Positions 47,001 through 58,816 are shown, numbered from the stretch's first letter. The stretch: DNA of 64,000 bases from Larix kaempferi (GCA_027924585.1 BSBM01000592.1:8068501-8132500); one strand, 5' to 3'. The notes: generated from the sequence alone by a model not told the origin. Made by a program: numbers and translations.

Positions 47001-48234
47001 GCAAGCCCTGGAGAATGAAGCTAGCTCCCTGTTAGAGGCCCTGCAAGGTCTTTCCCCCTCTTCTGTTAAGAAGGACAAAAGAGGCTGGGGGCCCTCCTCA
47101 GGTACCTACACTGCAGCTGCTGGATATGTTGCATTAAAAGCCATTCCTTGGGCAGCTCCGGACCCTGCTAAGTGGAAGAACCTCTGGCTGCTACCCTCCC
47201 TTCCCAAAATTGACCATTTCTGCTGGTCTCTTCTTCATGACAGCATTTTTACCTGGGATAACCTTCTGAAAAGAGGATGGGAGGGGCCTTCAAGATGCCC
47301 TCTCTGCGCCTGCCATGAGGAAAATTCGACCCATCTCTTTCTTCAGTGTCCCTTTGCTTCAGAACTATGGAATATCCTGTTTGCTCAGCTGAATCTGGCC
47401 CCCTCTCTTTCCATCTCTGTCATGTTCGCATCCTGGATCTGCTCTGCTCCCTTTTCTTTGTCCAGATTGAATTTGCTAAAGCACTGTTGGATGTGGGTCC
47501 TAAAAATCGGTTGTTGGAAATTGTGGCTTGAACGTAACAATAGAATTTTTAGGGACAAGGCAGTCTCGCCAGACCATGTCGCAATCAAAGTCAAGGCGCT
47601 GATAGGAGAGCTAGTGGCCAATAATCCTAAGATCTCCAATGAAGATACCCCTGACAAAGAGGAGTACAGTTGGTTTCAAGGGCTAGACTCAGCCCTTCTT
47701 ACCAGAACCAAGAACATTGTCAAGCACTACTCTAAGTGGGAAATCAGGTTAGAGGAGCAAGAATTTATAAAATGGAGATCATCCCTGAACAAGCATGCTC
47801 TGCATGTGGATGGGGCCTCGAAAGGGAACCCTGGACCTGCGGGGAGTGGAGGAATCATTATCGACATATCTGGGAATATTATTCTATCTTTCGCCTGGGG
47901 GCTGGGCCAAAATACCAACAACAATGCTGAAATCCTTGCCATCTGGCAAGGCCTGAAACAAGCCAGAAGTCTCTCCATAAACAAGCTCGCAATATTTGGC
48001 GACTCTCGAATAATCATGCAGGCAATTAATCTGAAGAAAGAGCTCAATGGGATGAGACTGGCCCACTATCACCAGAAAATCATAGCGCAGCTGAAAGCAT
48101 TTGAAGAAGTTCAATGCTACCATGTCCTTCGAAATCTTAATCATCTAGCAGATAATGAAGCCAATAAAGGAGCTTCCCTAAGCAAGGGAAATTTAATTGT
48201 TAATGGAATTGAAAAGCGAGCGTCTATCCCCTAG
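43993..48234 (+). CDS. LINE ORF2: endonuclease, reverse transcriptase, RNase H (1413 aa, intact)
   Basis: Nicks target DNA and reverse-transcribes LINE RNA in place. The frame is uninterrupted. N-terminal endonuclease: MQFISWNCRGMG, DILLIQETK, VLAGDLNVTLA, SDHKPISL (residues about 1-235). RT: DKAPGPDGFTVRF (from D457), SFLTLIPKE, VKLDLANAFDKV, GLRQGCPLSPLLY, FADDTLLLG (D694, D695). A zinc-binding RT-linked segment follows (CPLCACHEENSTHLFLQCPF). RNase H: HVDGASKGNPGPAGSGG (D1273), NNNAEILA (E1313), FGDSRII (D1337), NHLADNEAN (D1387). All four RNase H acidic residues are present. The start ATG lies inside the end of ORF1 in another frame. Length and order are those of a complete plant LINE ORF2, so the protein may still be active. 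Confidence 0.96.
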   Translation: MQFISWNCRGMGSKSKEEAIKDLVRMNSPDILLIQETKMVESDTIQASKKFWKKGGSIAVSARGASGGLATFWNSTNFDLLENHSTTHWLFTKLKHQNTGHQICLFNIYAPVLLAEKIECWETLNSFLSTNRYENIVLAGDLNVTLALAEKKGGSPVRDPARELVEDIIMDWALEDIKPSKGKFTWTNKRMGPGHIAARLDRFLVHSSFLTLGLLATSDILQACTSDHKPISLTLSPGEKLGPIPFQFSPLWISMDGFYDLVSETWQKSVCGSPFFIWEEKLRRLKAALKCWAKLKISPTDERKEAQRNLGHHQLLMENANITPEMLAVELDLQKTLHKALRREEHHWQVKSRCLWLKKGDKNTTYFHKYAEARKNYNCIREIHYQDQTFNNFEDIKYAAHSFYRDLFTEDLDAHPRLDRYPLNVLPTLINDDENRNLTCPIKTEEIKEALTGMNPDKAPGPDGFTVRFYIVCWDIIQKDLLKMVRKSQTCSKIGGSTNSSFLTLIPKEKGAQSFSRFCPISLCNTGYKIITKVIANRIKKVLPRIIPENQGGFIKDRNIQDNIILVQEAIHSSCQRKEKGMIVKLDLANAFDKVRLNFLFAVMFKLGFHPQLISWIRACISGPWIAPLVNGRPAKFFLASRGLRQGCPLSPLLYVIQASVLSFQLDKGLQQRSLMGITITPRVKNINHAQFADDTLLLGQANLNTARSFKKELDDYTDISGSEISLRKSKIYGWNCTPIEMIDIARMLEMEGTTKWESIKYLGIPLIKATPRRNLWMPLLDKIKAKLLAWGASWLNKAGKTILINSVLTALPLYQASILLAPKGIVKEIDKILRKFLWEGGRNMGRKMHQVSWDKVKAPKLEGGLQIRDVATQNLAMGGKILWKMIRGKTTWSSKALRTKYFSGHKERCLDNPPKTRKGSSIFSLCLKSLDLITSNLTWIPGNGSSIKFWDDSILGQPPIKELEGLENIKNWLHMNSKFTLGDLSCWSLDDCWSDWNLGDVPQALENEASSLLEALQGLSPSSVKKDKRGWGPSSGTYTAAAGYVALKAIPWAAPDPAKWKNLWLLPSLPKIDHFCWSLLHDSIFTWDNLLKRGWEGPSRCPLCACHEENSTHLFLQCPFASELWNILFAQLNLAPSLSISVMFASWICSAPFSLSRLNLLKHCWMWVLKIGCWKLWLERNNRIFRDKAVSPDHVAIKVKALIGELVANNPKISNEDTPDKEEYSWFQGLDSALLTRTKNIVKHYSKWEIRLEEQEFIKWRSSLNKHALHVDGASKGNPGPAGSGGIIIDISGNIILSFAWGLGQNTNNNAEILAIWQGLKQARSLSINKLAIFGDSRIIMQAINLKKELNGMRLAHYHQKIIAQLKAFEEVQCYHVLRNLNHLADNEANKGASLSKGNLIVNGIEKRASIP

Positions 48235-48915
48235 CGCAAGACAAGCTTTGGTTGATTAGATGTCAATTAAAGAAATAAGGGAATTACAGGCTGAAATAGC
48301 TCCCCTCTGGAACTTCGTGTAGAAGGAGGAGGTGGAGGAGCATTGAGCTCAGGCAAGTTCGAGGATTCATAGAGAATCGGTGTCTCCTCTCCTTACCTAT
48401 AGCTAATGAATATTATGTTGATCCATTCGTTACCAGCCAGGAGGACTGAATGATATTGATCATACCAAGAATTTCATTTTGATCTGGCAGATGTATCGCA
48501 TGCCAGTCGATGGAGATAAAGCAGATAATGGTGAAAAAACTGGGACTATACGATGGGAGTGTTTGCGCCAGGGAATTGATTCGGTAAGGGAGGAAATCTC
48601 TGTGTACATTCTGGATCAGCATGAAGTACTGGAATTCGAACCAAATGGAGTGTGCTATGGCCGGCTGAGTTGGCTTTGAAGGAGGAGGAGAATGGAATAC
48701 TTCAAAATGCAGAGAATAAGACTTCCATGCTGGATTGAAGTTTTTGTCTGTTCATTTTTTATTCAAATTTTGTATTAGAGATAGTGAGCATATCCTACTC
48801 TGCTTTCTGGAATCTATGCATTTTCAGAACAGAAACTTTGAATGTAAGAATGTGGCAGTTAGCTAGCCAAATGATCAATACAAAAGGCCTATAACCGTTT
48901 TAGTAAAAAAAAAAA
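48235..48915 (+). other. LINE 3' UTR and poly(A)
   Basis: No convincing frame. It ends GGCCTATAACCGTTTTAGT followed by 12 A, with the right target duplication directly after. A 66-codon open stretch at 48479-48679 lacks any motif. Confidence 0.8.
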
Positions 48916-48934
48916 ATCCATTTACAGTGTTAAA
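48916..48934. repeat. LINE target-site duplication, right copy (19 bp)
   Basis: Identical to 42629-42647; its first A is shared with the poly(A) tail. Confidence 0.95.
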
Positions 48935-48939
48935 ATCCC

Positions 48940-49065
48940 TTTAACATTGCAGATGGATTCAAAGACCCCCTTCTAGGGGGTCTGTGAATCCATCTACATT
49001 GTTAAAATTTAATTAGTAGATTGTAACAATGTAGATATTGGATTCAAAGACCCCCTCATGTGTCA
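48940..49065. repeat. Hairpin-forming repeats beside the LINE
   Basis: Arms of about 29 nt built on GCAGATGGATTCAAAGACCC and its inverse flank TTCTA near 48972. A third, direct copy follows at 49027. Before the LINE, GCAGATGGATT/AATCCATCTGC form a perfect 11-bp stem (42542-42566). Without the LINE these would form one block of related hairpins. Confidence 0.7.
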
Positions 49066-49299
49066 CAGTTCGGAAATGGAAAACATTGCAATTTTTTTCC
49101 GTCAGATTCATGTCTCGGAAATTCCACAGTAGCCATGTTCATCATCAACGTTTCGAATTCATAACAGGACTCATCCTCGATACAGTTTGTCAAGTTTGAA
49201 GAACCGGTGATCTTAGGTATTAATATTCAATTTTTGAGATGCAGAGACAAATGTAAGTCGACTTCAAGACTTAGGGTTTTAGGTAGTAGTTAAGATTTT

Positions 49300-49644
49300 T
49301 AAAAAATTAATTAATGTTTTTTATATAATTTCCTTAGAAATTGAAATAATTAAAATTGATAAAAATTAATGTAAAATGTGTAGATTTAAAAGCTTTTTAT
49401 GTTCAAAGCTTTTATTAAATCATTAATATAAAATAATAATAGTATTTATTTAATAATAATATAGTATTATTATATATTAATACTTCATTAATATTAATAA
49501 TGTATTAAAATCTACTTATATTATTTTAATATTATATTATTTTAATATTAATCGTAATGTATCCATTAAAACAAAGTTCTTATTAACATTAAGATTAATA
49601 CTAATATAATATCATTAGATTTTAATACATTATTAATATCAGTA
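49300..49644. other. Extremely AT-rich stretch, no gene
   Basis: Long runs of ATTAATAAT and TATTATTTTAATATT, with many self-complementary words. Nothing coding. Confidence 0.7.
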
Positions 49645-49917
49645 GATTTTAATACATCATGTAATTGAGTCCTTGCAAAGAATGAGAGAAATGAAATATG
49701 ACCACTATAAAATTTAACAATATGTGTTTGTGAATTAACTATCAATCACATATGCCCATTAAGAGAAAATAACTTCAATAGATTTTAATATATCATGTAG
49801 CTGAGTCCTGGCAAAGAATGAAAGAATGAGAAAAATGAAATATCTCCACTATAAAATTTAACAATATGTGTTTGTGAATTAACAATCAATCACATATGTT
49901 CATTAAGAGAAAATAAC
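49645..49917. repeat. 136-bp tandem duplication
   Basis: GATTTTAATA(C/T)ATCATGTA starts at 49645 and 49781. Both units continue with GAGTCCT.GCAAAGAATGA, ACTATAAAATTTAACAATAT and CATTAAGAGAAAATAACTT. Close match, so relatively young. Confidence 0.88.
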
Positions 49918-50381
49918 TTGAAAACTACTTATGAGATAAAATTCATTAACTATCATTCAAAAATATACTTTAATAGCAAAAAAACATGAACATTACCAAT
50001 GGGATAGAATTAATATATAATCAATCACAAATGCATAAAAAGTGCAATACATAAACATTATATATGGGCTAGAAATCATCAACTCCATCAAAAATTATAT
50101 ATTATATATTAACACATTTAAATGTACTTACTTAGGTACATATAAACAATTGCATTTTATAACCCTACATTACTTGGCATGTTTATGCAAGCCTTCCTCT
50201 TGAGAAGAAGAAAATTGAATACATTCTCTCTTGCCTTTCTTAGAAACCTTGATTCTTCGAGAGCTAGAGCGAGCACATGTTGTAATGTTTGCTCCGGGTC
50301 TTTAACTTTATATAGATACTATTTATATACATACTATTGCAAATTAGTGTGTATACACACACATACACAATTGCTAGCATC

Positions 50382-51351
50382 TCAACTCAAGGTCTTTGTA
50401 ATTTCAACTTTTGTCTCTGCATTGTACATCTCAATTTTGTGTTTTCGAGTCTTCTGAAATTTTTCAATTGAACTTTGCAATCTTTGTTCTTTTTCAACTA
50501 TCTTATATGCATTATTACAATGATGAACCCAAATATCACCTACAACATTCATTATTGAGATAATTTGTTGCAAGGACTTCTCTCAATTATCTAAGGACTT
50601 TTCCCTCTCAATTATCTAAGGACTTTTCCCAATCATTTAAAGGTGTATCCTTACATCTACCCTTAAGACTTCATTTATTAAGAATTGTTTTTCCTTTTTT
50701 ATTTTCTTTAAGCTTGATTGTTAAAGAGATATTTTCCAATTTCCTATCTCTCCTCATTTCATCTTTCTTATGAATGGTTTTTTTCACTTTGTAAACTTTT
50801 ATATTAAATCCTACAATCTCCTCCTCGTGTTTATCTTGTTCCTATTTTAAGTGGTTTATCTTGTTACTATTTTAATTTCACTTGATATTTTGATCCTTGG
50901 AAAAAAAAATATGTTTTGAAACTCAACATTTAAGTTTTCAAATAAATATTATTTCCCTTTCAATTTGCTCACAACTTCAGTGTTAAGACTAATACAGTGT
51001 TTAATGGAGATAAATTCAAAAACCTTGGTTTATTTTCCACCTCTTTTTCAAGATTACGTCTACTTAGCTTTATTAATTTCCAAAGGATACATCAAGTGTT
51101 TCAATCCCTTCCTAACATCATCATTGATTATATCTCCATGACTCGATAAATTCAAATATTAGCATCACGCCTTGTATGATTATGGTTATGGTTGCTTTTT
51201 TATTCATAAGTGTTTTTTAACCTTGCAATCCAATTAAGGCATTCAAGAATATTGTTCTCCTTTACATTCTACATTTCCTTCAAGTTTCCCATAGAGGAAA
51301 CCTCCTCCATTGCAACTTGTTCTTTGAAATGAACCATTTTATCAAATAGTG

Positions 51352-51394
<43 letters not shown>

Positions 51395-52252
51395 ATGATG
51401 ATGAACTATGTAAAATCAATCTTGAAGACATTGAAAAAGATGTAACAGAGGCATTGTATTCTATTGCCAACTTTTGAGGAGGAATTCTATAAATTAGAGT
51501 CTCTAGAGGATTAGAAAAAACATCATTACTTGGTTCCATATCATTTTTCAAAACTTCCTACCCTTGAACTTCGTTTTCAAATCCATGTAATTCTTTTGAG
51601 TTGTAGTAGTAACTACTTCTTCATGGGGGATAAATTCTTTAGACAAATTGTCATTGAAATTTCCTAAACCTTCCACATTTTTTTTGAGACTGTACGTGTA
51701 CTTCTTTATTCTTTTTCATCATTTTACATCTCCTAATGTAAATTTTAATACCAAATGGTTGTGAGAAAGTTGAAGCTTGAGGCAAATTAATATCGTCGAG
51801 AGTCTATATTAGAGCCACATTGGGTTGATATAAATCAACATTTTTTGCAGTGTCCCTAAGAAATTGAACTTAACCCTCTTATTTTAACTCTCTTGTAGGA
51901 AAGAATTCAATTTCTTAGCCATTAAATCAAAGACATTTATTACCCTATCTTCAACCCAATGTATGAGTAGCTTCATGCAATCACTTGAAATATCATATTG
52001 GTGAGCATTCATAATCTTCACAAGGAGAATCCGAATTAAGGTTTTGTATAGACCCAGATGAACATTTACATTTTTAAACCATTCCTGGGAACATTTACAT
52101 TTTCCCCATAATTTTTTTGGCAATCGCATTATTTTCCTACTTAGGGATTTTCTTACAGTTAAACATTGCTCCTTCTCTACATGGAATTTGTGTTCCTTGG
52201 TAACAAGATCGGGGTCTAGATAAAACCTCTCTACAAAAAGTATAAATTCCAT
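50382..52252 (-). pseudogene. Decayed coding-like region on the minus strand, unknown
   Basis: Open minus-strand frames in one direction: 52252-51884 (122 codons; FVERFYLDPDLVTKEHKFHV, HWVEDRVINVFDLMAKKLNS), 51551-51342 (DMEPSNDVFSNPLETLIYRI, cut by an AT/GAT microsatellite) and 50573-50382 (charged, helical; KEQRLQSSIEKFQKTRKHKI). Between them stops occur in every frame, so these could be exons or fragments of a dead gene. No family was recognised, and chance cannot be excluded for the shorter ones. Confidence 0.35.
51355..51403. repeat. (AT)n followed by (GAT)n microsatellite
   Basis: About 18 AT units, then GATGATGATGATGA. It generates the spurious tyrosine-isoleucine and serine runs in overlapping frames. 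Confidence 0.95.
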
Positions 52253-52259
52253 GGACCCA

Positions 52260-54740
52260 GCATCATAAGTAAGAATGTCATCATCTATGTTGTTCTTTTT
52301 AAAATTAAACTATCCAAAAGCAAAATCATACACATGCATTTCTCAGGAACATTAGTATACATGTTGGCCAATTGTTTTTATTTCTCCGTGCATCAGAGTG
52401 TTCTTGGAATTTTTTCGCAATGAACCTATCATTTTGGGACCCCTTTGTTTCACCTCTTGCTATGGTAAAGGACGGGTTTGTTTTAACTATAACCATGGTT
52501 TCCTAGGTTCATATCTAAATTCATGGACTACAAACCTATCCTTTTTAAATAGGGCTTAGGGCTTAGGTAATGTTTTGTTCATTGCAATTTTGTTGTGTCT
52601 ACTCAATTAGCCATGAATTGCTTTAGTTATCCATGCTCAAATAAGTTTTTTTAATGGATTTCAAGTACATGATTTAATGAAGTGAATGTGATTATCAATA
52701 CTCTATCTCATATAAAGTACATTTTTTATAAAGTACTCAACCTTATCAAATAATAATAATTTTTCTAAATTACTTAAGTTAATACAACACACACTCAATC
52801 TCAAACACTATAATGAAAACTTCCATGAACTTGTGAATCGAGGGTATCCTTATGATTTGTTCAAGGTTAAGGAGATCATTAATGTATAATTTGGCACCTT
52901 GACATGCACGAAGAGTTGTCTTCATTTTTCTTACCCTTCATGAGTACATAATTTAGATAGGATGTGCAATTTATAGAACTATGAAGACTAAAATGTGAAA
53001 ATCATTACAATAGATGAAATTCTAATCCATGCAACAATATTGTTAAGAAAAAATAGTTGCTACTCAAATTCCTTAAAAAAAAGTGTTAAGTCGGCTTTAA
53101 AAGTCTCCAAAAAAATCACTTTGGGCCTATGGAGAGTCAAGCCAAGTTAAATATGAATCATAGATTGTAATTATCCAACATTTAATAGAAAACCAATGTG
53201 TTTGATTTTCCACATGAGTCTCTAGATGCCCATAATAAATGTTTCAAAACAACAAAAAACATGAGCTAACTTGTTTGACCTATTTAACCAAAATGAATGC
53301 CCAAACCTCATTAAAGCTAAAAAAAAGTTTCCAGGTGTGTATTTTAATCTCCTTGGCCATTCTACATTTCCATACTTTCAATCCCATCCCCAAAAATCCC
53401 TATTGTGTAAAAATAGAAGCAACCTTCCTTTATGATAGGGTACAATTCAAGCTAGACAACCTCAAGAAAATGCACATTGATTGTATAAAAATGCATTCCT
53501 GAGGTAACCAAATATGATATGATAACATAATTAAGAATTCCTAAGGATACATAGATGTCTATTAACATAAGAGCATCCATTGACTAAGAAATATGTCTTG
53601 CATGGATTTGAAATGATAGATAGGTGTGGGAGACTTAGAAGTATTTCTAGTCCATATTTCAAGACTTGGGCATGCCTACTTTGCCATAGGCATGCATTTT
53701 TTGTGGTCTTGACATGCATTTTCTTGAATTGAGGAAAAAATGACAATTTTGTTTCAAGCACAATAGGCTGTAGAAGTGGGGTCATAGCACAAGTCAAAAG
53801 GACTCATAAATAATTGAATATAGAATTCATATAATCTTTCAGAACATGATTTGGATCCTAAGCTTGACCTCGATGTGCATTTTAGTGATGATTGTGTGCA
53901 CTATCTTTAAACGTCAAAAGCACTGCTAGAGAGCAGTTCTAAAGGAAAAATGTGTGCATTTAGAGATAAATCAAGGAAATGTATGACATGGATTTTGTGC
54001 CTAGTGTGACAAATTACAAAACAACAAGGATATTTTATGCTTCATAGACTTAACATATTGTGTAAAAAGAGGACAAAATTTGAGTCTTTTTGCACAATAA
54101 CAACTTTTAAGACTCAAATTGAAAATGTGGAAATGTAGAAAAGGTGCGGAATGGAAAAATCAAATTCTCCAATTTAAACATTCAATCTGGAAAAGAAATA
54201 AACCCTAGGTGTGCATTTTAGTGAAGTAAGGCAATTTTCATCAATTTCAATGAAAAATACAGAAGTGGTTGAGTTGGCAAATTATATGCGAGCAAAATGG
54301 CACAAACTCGGGAATTCTGATATATGGGTTTTGTCAACAATGCAAAAATATGCAGACCTTTAATAGCACTTTTTCAAAAAATGCACTTGTATGAACCTTG
54401 GCATGCATTTCTCTTAGCCCTCTCATGCAAATTTGTAGGCTATTTTCACAACATACTTGAATTTTTTGAGAAATTAATGCAAATTTTACATCCTTAGAAA
54501 ATTTTTGTTGACCCTAGGAGTATAAAGGGTTATTCAAATTTTAAAATTTAGGGTGGTTGAAAGGCCAAAATCCAATAGCACAAGATAAATCCCTCCTCTT
54601 TGTGTGGGTTTTGTTCCCATTGCATCATGATGTGTCACTTCACTCTAGCGAGTCAACACTTCGTGTGCTTATTTCTTTTTACTTTGGATAGTGTAGCATA
54701 TATGACACTAGCTTGGTGTGGTTGTCCTACAATGTTTTTT
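52260..54740. other. No gene seen; scattered relatives of the 0.7-kb repeat
   Basis: Recurring phrases such as GGCATGCATTTT, GTGCATTTTAGTGA and ATGTGGAAATGTAGAAA resemble words in the 32.8-36.3 kb array, suggesting old relatives. A few frames of 60-90 codons show no motif. Confidence 0.45.
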
Positions 54741-54748
54741 TTAATGTA

Positions 54749-54749
54749 A

Positions 54750-54780
<31 letters not shown>

Positions 54781-54818
54781 ATATATATATATATATCTAT
54801 ATATATATATATATATAT
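54749..54818. repeat. (ATCT)n / (AT)n compound microsatellite
   Basis: About eight TATC units followed by two AT runs. It lies just before the recognisable part of the LTR at 54846. Confidence 0.95.
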
Positions 54819-54845
54819 CGAACATGAAGCATTTTATAAAAAAAT

Positions 54846-55259
54846 GGTCTAATGTTCTACTCATATGTGATTTTAGCATGTTTCTTTAGTGTTATTTTAT
54901 GTTTTTGTATTTGATGATCACCATTTCATCTTGTGCATGGGTTATCCATCGGTCCTCATATTCTCAATTGTATTGACACTTCATTTGTTCCCTTTCACCT
55001 CATTGTTCCATGATATCTACTTAAATATCATGGAGGGTCATTTATCCATTGCACTAGTGTGATGTCACATGATGAAAAGTAGAGTATTACTAGATGTAGC
55101 CTATCTTTCTTGAGTGGTAATACAACTTTTTATGTTGCTCTATGGATGTTTCCCTCTTTGAGGATTTTACCATGTCAATATTAATGGCTCTTTCTTTGAT
55201 TTGTGTGGGTTATTTCCCTACGGCATTCTCTCCTTGGTTACCCACCTATGATTTCAACA
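54846..55259 (+). repeat. Old 5' LTR (partial) of a non-coding LTR element
   Basis: About 165 bp match a second copy at 58889-59050 (GATGATCACCATTT.ATCTTGTG, TTTCTTTAGTGT, GGTCCTC.TATTCTCAAT). It ends TTTCAACA directly before a tRNA-Met-like primer site. The left end is obscured by the microsatellite. Confidence 0.6.
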
Positions 55260-55271
55260 TGGCATTAGAGA
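55260..55271 (+). other. Degenerate tRNA-Met primer binding site
   Basis: TGGCATTAGAGA matches TGGTATCAGAGC at 9 of 12 positions and follows the LTR's CA. Confidence 0.5.
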
Positions 55272-58200
55272 ACTTGTGATGTTAACTCCTTTTTTCTAAT
55301 AAAGATTGAGTAGATTGCCACAACTATGTATTATTTTTTTAGTGCATGTTGATGTTATTTATTCATTGGCATAACTGGGCCTTGTAGATATCTTTAGCAT
55401 TGCAAGAGCTTAAAAACACTTAGTTTCTTTGTTGAATCAGACTTATAAAACTCCTAATATTATTGTTCTATTTTGGAAAAATCCATGCATTGTGGAGTAT
55501 TTCTCGCAATTCCAATGCATCTAGAAAAATATGTTTTAACATCAATTCCTTTCATTTTGTTAAAAAAGGCCTTCATTTTCCCCAGTTTTGAATATTTCCA
55601 TCATGGTCCTCTCTTTAAAAGTGGTAAAGAAAAATTTATTTTATAAGTTTGTCTAAATAATTTATCTACTTTTTTCAAGATCTGAGGCCCCTGCTAGTTT
55701 CTTTTATCCCTCAAAATGGTTGTTGACTTCAATGCCCCCTATACTCGTGAAATAAGGTACCTCCCATGTCATTGTTCAAACTAGCTTCTTTCGGTGGGTG
55801 TACTTTGTAGGTGGTAGCCATTGTTTAGTCCCTCCTAACCTCTCTATGTTTTCCAAGGTTACAATTACTCATTGGACATCAAGCTTCTTCTCCTAATTTG
55901 TGATCATTCTATCTATTGATTTTATATTTTTTATAGGTGCTCCAAGCCAACACTCTCTACAAGGCCCCTCTCACACGCATTTCCTGTAATAATGATCCAT
56001 TTTCATCATGGGATCTCCACCATGGTCAAAGGCCTTTTCGTAGTTCAATGGTTGTTACCATTCATTTTCTTCCTCTAACAAGAGCACTACTTGAAATTTT
56101 CATGGCTTGGATCACATGGAATCATCCTTGTTTGGAATGGTACCCCCCTTATGTCCTCCAGTGAGTTGTCATCTAGACTTATTTTTTAGGTACATTTCCC
56201 AACACACAACCTCTTCCCTTGGATCCTACATCACCGTGTGGATTTATTTTGGGAGTAACAGTTGTCTACCACTTGAAATCATGTGTCCCCTTACCTTGAC
56301 ATAAATAGTTAAACCTTTGATCAAGACTATCATCTACACACCACATAGTTACCCCTACCACATGGACCTTTTTTTCCCACATGAATCGTTTTCCACATCA
56401 CACAGTCATATGTCATTTGTAGATAGTGCCACATCACCAGATATCCATGCAAGCACTACATCATTATGCCATGCAATCTATCATGTCACCATTTTGTTGT
56501 ATGTCATTTGCACATACCACTACATTAAAATACTTCCATGTATCACATGCCAAGTTAGCATCACATCAACACTTTTGGAGGATCTCTTCTCTATTGGAAT
56601 TTTTCTTTTCAACGGTTATTTTCAAATGAGCAAAACTTTGTCCTACCAAGTCCATTTTAAATGCAATTTTGTGTAGAATGTGTGTTTTTTCATGCTCCTC
56701 ACATTGGTGTAGTTTGTGTATGGAACTTTCCTATTTAACACTTCTTATTTCTCAATTTTATCATAAAAGTCCCTCTAATCCTCAATTTTGTAACTTCTAA
56801 AGGACATATCGTGGTCAATTGAGCACCTTTTTTAATGTATTTTTTTGTGAAATATTTTTTTTTTCACACACTTTACATAATTTGGTGTAGTCAGTCTATT
56901 TTTCTAGCTAATAATTGCAATCCACTTAACCAATTCTGGTTATTACTTATGAAAGTCCTACATGGATGATATATTGAGAATGATTTCTTCAAGATCACTT
57001 TGGATACATAAATTGTACCTTTGAATTCCTTGAAGAAAACCAATTGTGTTAACAAAAACGATGAGGATCATTGACTTAAGTACATGTCCCTTTATAGATA
57101 TTTGTATCAACATCAGAATAGTGATACTCCTTAAGACACAAGGTGGACTTTCCCAACATTTTCTCTTGTTGATTGTTCATTATGAGGTCTCTTCACTTGA
57201 TGACCTATGATGGTATCCATTCAATGTTCTTTGGTTTGAATGATTAGATCACTTATGTTGATATTTGATATATTCTCCAATTATCTACATAAAGGTTGTA
57301 TCTTCTTTCACTTTAGCATGCTCTCTATGAACCTCACGTCATGTTTCATAGGTTGTTCCTTGAAACCTTAATGATTTTTCTCTCCCATTCTTAACCACTT
57401 GTGCCTACACTCACCGATGAAAAATCTAATCAACTTTGTCGATTTGTGGGAAGTAATTTTTTGGTTTCTTGAATCTTATTATTTTGGAGCATTGTTTTTC
57501 ACCTTGTTATGGTCAAGTTGATGTTGTCATATTTGATCATGGTTTTAACAACACCTCAACTCATATTTATAGAGGGATATTGTGTGATAATTTCTTGGAT
57601 TGTAAATGACTACCTAATAAGGCTATTTTTTGCCAGGACCCATATGAAAAAGTTTGTCTCATCTTGGTGGCATTATTTTGGTGTTGTCCAATTTATTTGC
57701 ATTGGCACAAATTTTTAATTGGAACACCTTTGTTGATCAATGAAGAATTTTTCATTTTAGTTCACCTTCATATGATATCATTTAGCTTCAACACTTTAGC
57801 CATCTCAATAGCTTTGATGTTTGCTTCTTTTCCATGAAGCAACTTGACTAGATTTTTTTCGCTTACACCTCTCCACCTAGAGTACCTATGTGATTGGTAT
57901 CAATGCTTTATCATTTTTTCACCTCTCTAATAGATCCTCTTTTGCTTCAACACTTAATTTATATGAAAATGGTGGTGTTTGCTTTGATATTTGTATGTTG
58001 GCACCACTAACTTCCTAGAGAATTCATTTTATTAGGACAACTTTTTGTCTTTTCATGCATTTGTATTTGATCTTCTTTAGCTTCAACACATCCACCATAT
58101 TTAAAACATGGAATTTGATTCCAACTTTGTTTGATAAACCACTCTTTTCTTAGAGAACTTATGATGATCATTGGTGCCATCATATTTTGTGTTTTTGTGC

Positions 58201-58816
58201 ATTTGCATCCAATTTTTTTAGCTTGAGATTGTTATAATGAAATATTTTGGTTCCTTCGTTATACTCAAGCATTTTGGATCATGTATTACTTGGGCCACTT
58301 GATGAGATTTTTTAATATTTTTCTTGAGATTTGGGTCAAATCTCTTTGATTCCTTGAAGAAATTTGATTGCTCTTTTGTTTTGTGTCCTTGTTAGATCAC
58401 CTTCAACTTCCCCAAGGTTCCTCATTCCTTGAAGCATTCTCATGGATTACTGATAGATATTTGCCTCTTAAAGCATATACCCTGATATTTTTAGCTTCAA
58501 CACTTATATCTCTTTTGACAATTATGATGGCAATGCCTTTTGCTTCCTTCCTACATTTTCTTCTCAGATGGGATACTATCTCAACACATGAGTTGTTTGG
58601 AGTAGTCATATTTGGTTTGGTTGGATCATTCTTAATATTTAACACTTATTGTCCATTTTATTAGATCACTTTCAAATTCATTATTTCCATCTTCTCGAGA
58701 TTGCTTTTATCTAGCTTACCTAATACCAGTTCAACACCAATGCATTATACATTAAGCCCTTGATAGGACATCCTTTTACATCTTCGATATATATTAGGTG
58801 TGAAATAAGTTTTCAT
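55272..58816 (+). mobile_element. Interior of the old LTR element, no recognisable proteins
   Basis: About 3.5 kb between the two LTR copies. Frames of up to about 119 codons exist but none shows gag, protease, integrase, RT or RNase H. The phrase TTTAGCTTCAACAC recurs several times (about 57783, 58077, 58490). The interior is either fully decayed or was non-coding from the start, as in large derivative (LARD-type) elements. Confidence 0.45.

Larger units (their letters stand above)
42648..48915 (+). mobile_element. Near-intact plant LINE (L1-like), 6.27 kb
   Basis: 5' leader of 78 bp, ORF1, overlapping ORF2, 3' UTR and a 12-bp poly(A), all between perfect 19-bp target duplications. ORF2 has endonuclease, RT and a C-terminal RNase H, which marks a plant LINE clade. 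The region is visibly richer in G+C than its surroundings. Perfect duplications plus an open ORF2 indicate a recent insertion. It landed in hairpin-rich DNA inside the candidate CACTA segment. Confidence 0.95.

Noticed and set aside
44316-48144. Many minus-strand frames of 60-129 codons opposite LINE ORF2
   Set aside because: They are antisense shadows of an intact, motif-complete ORF2.
57509-58664. Plus-strand frames of 69-98 codons
   Set aside because: Hydrophobic, T-rich chance frames in the interior of an old LTR element; no motif and no agreement between neighbouring frames.
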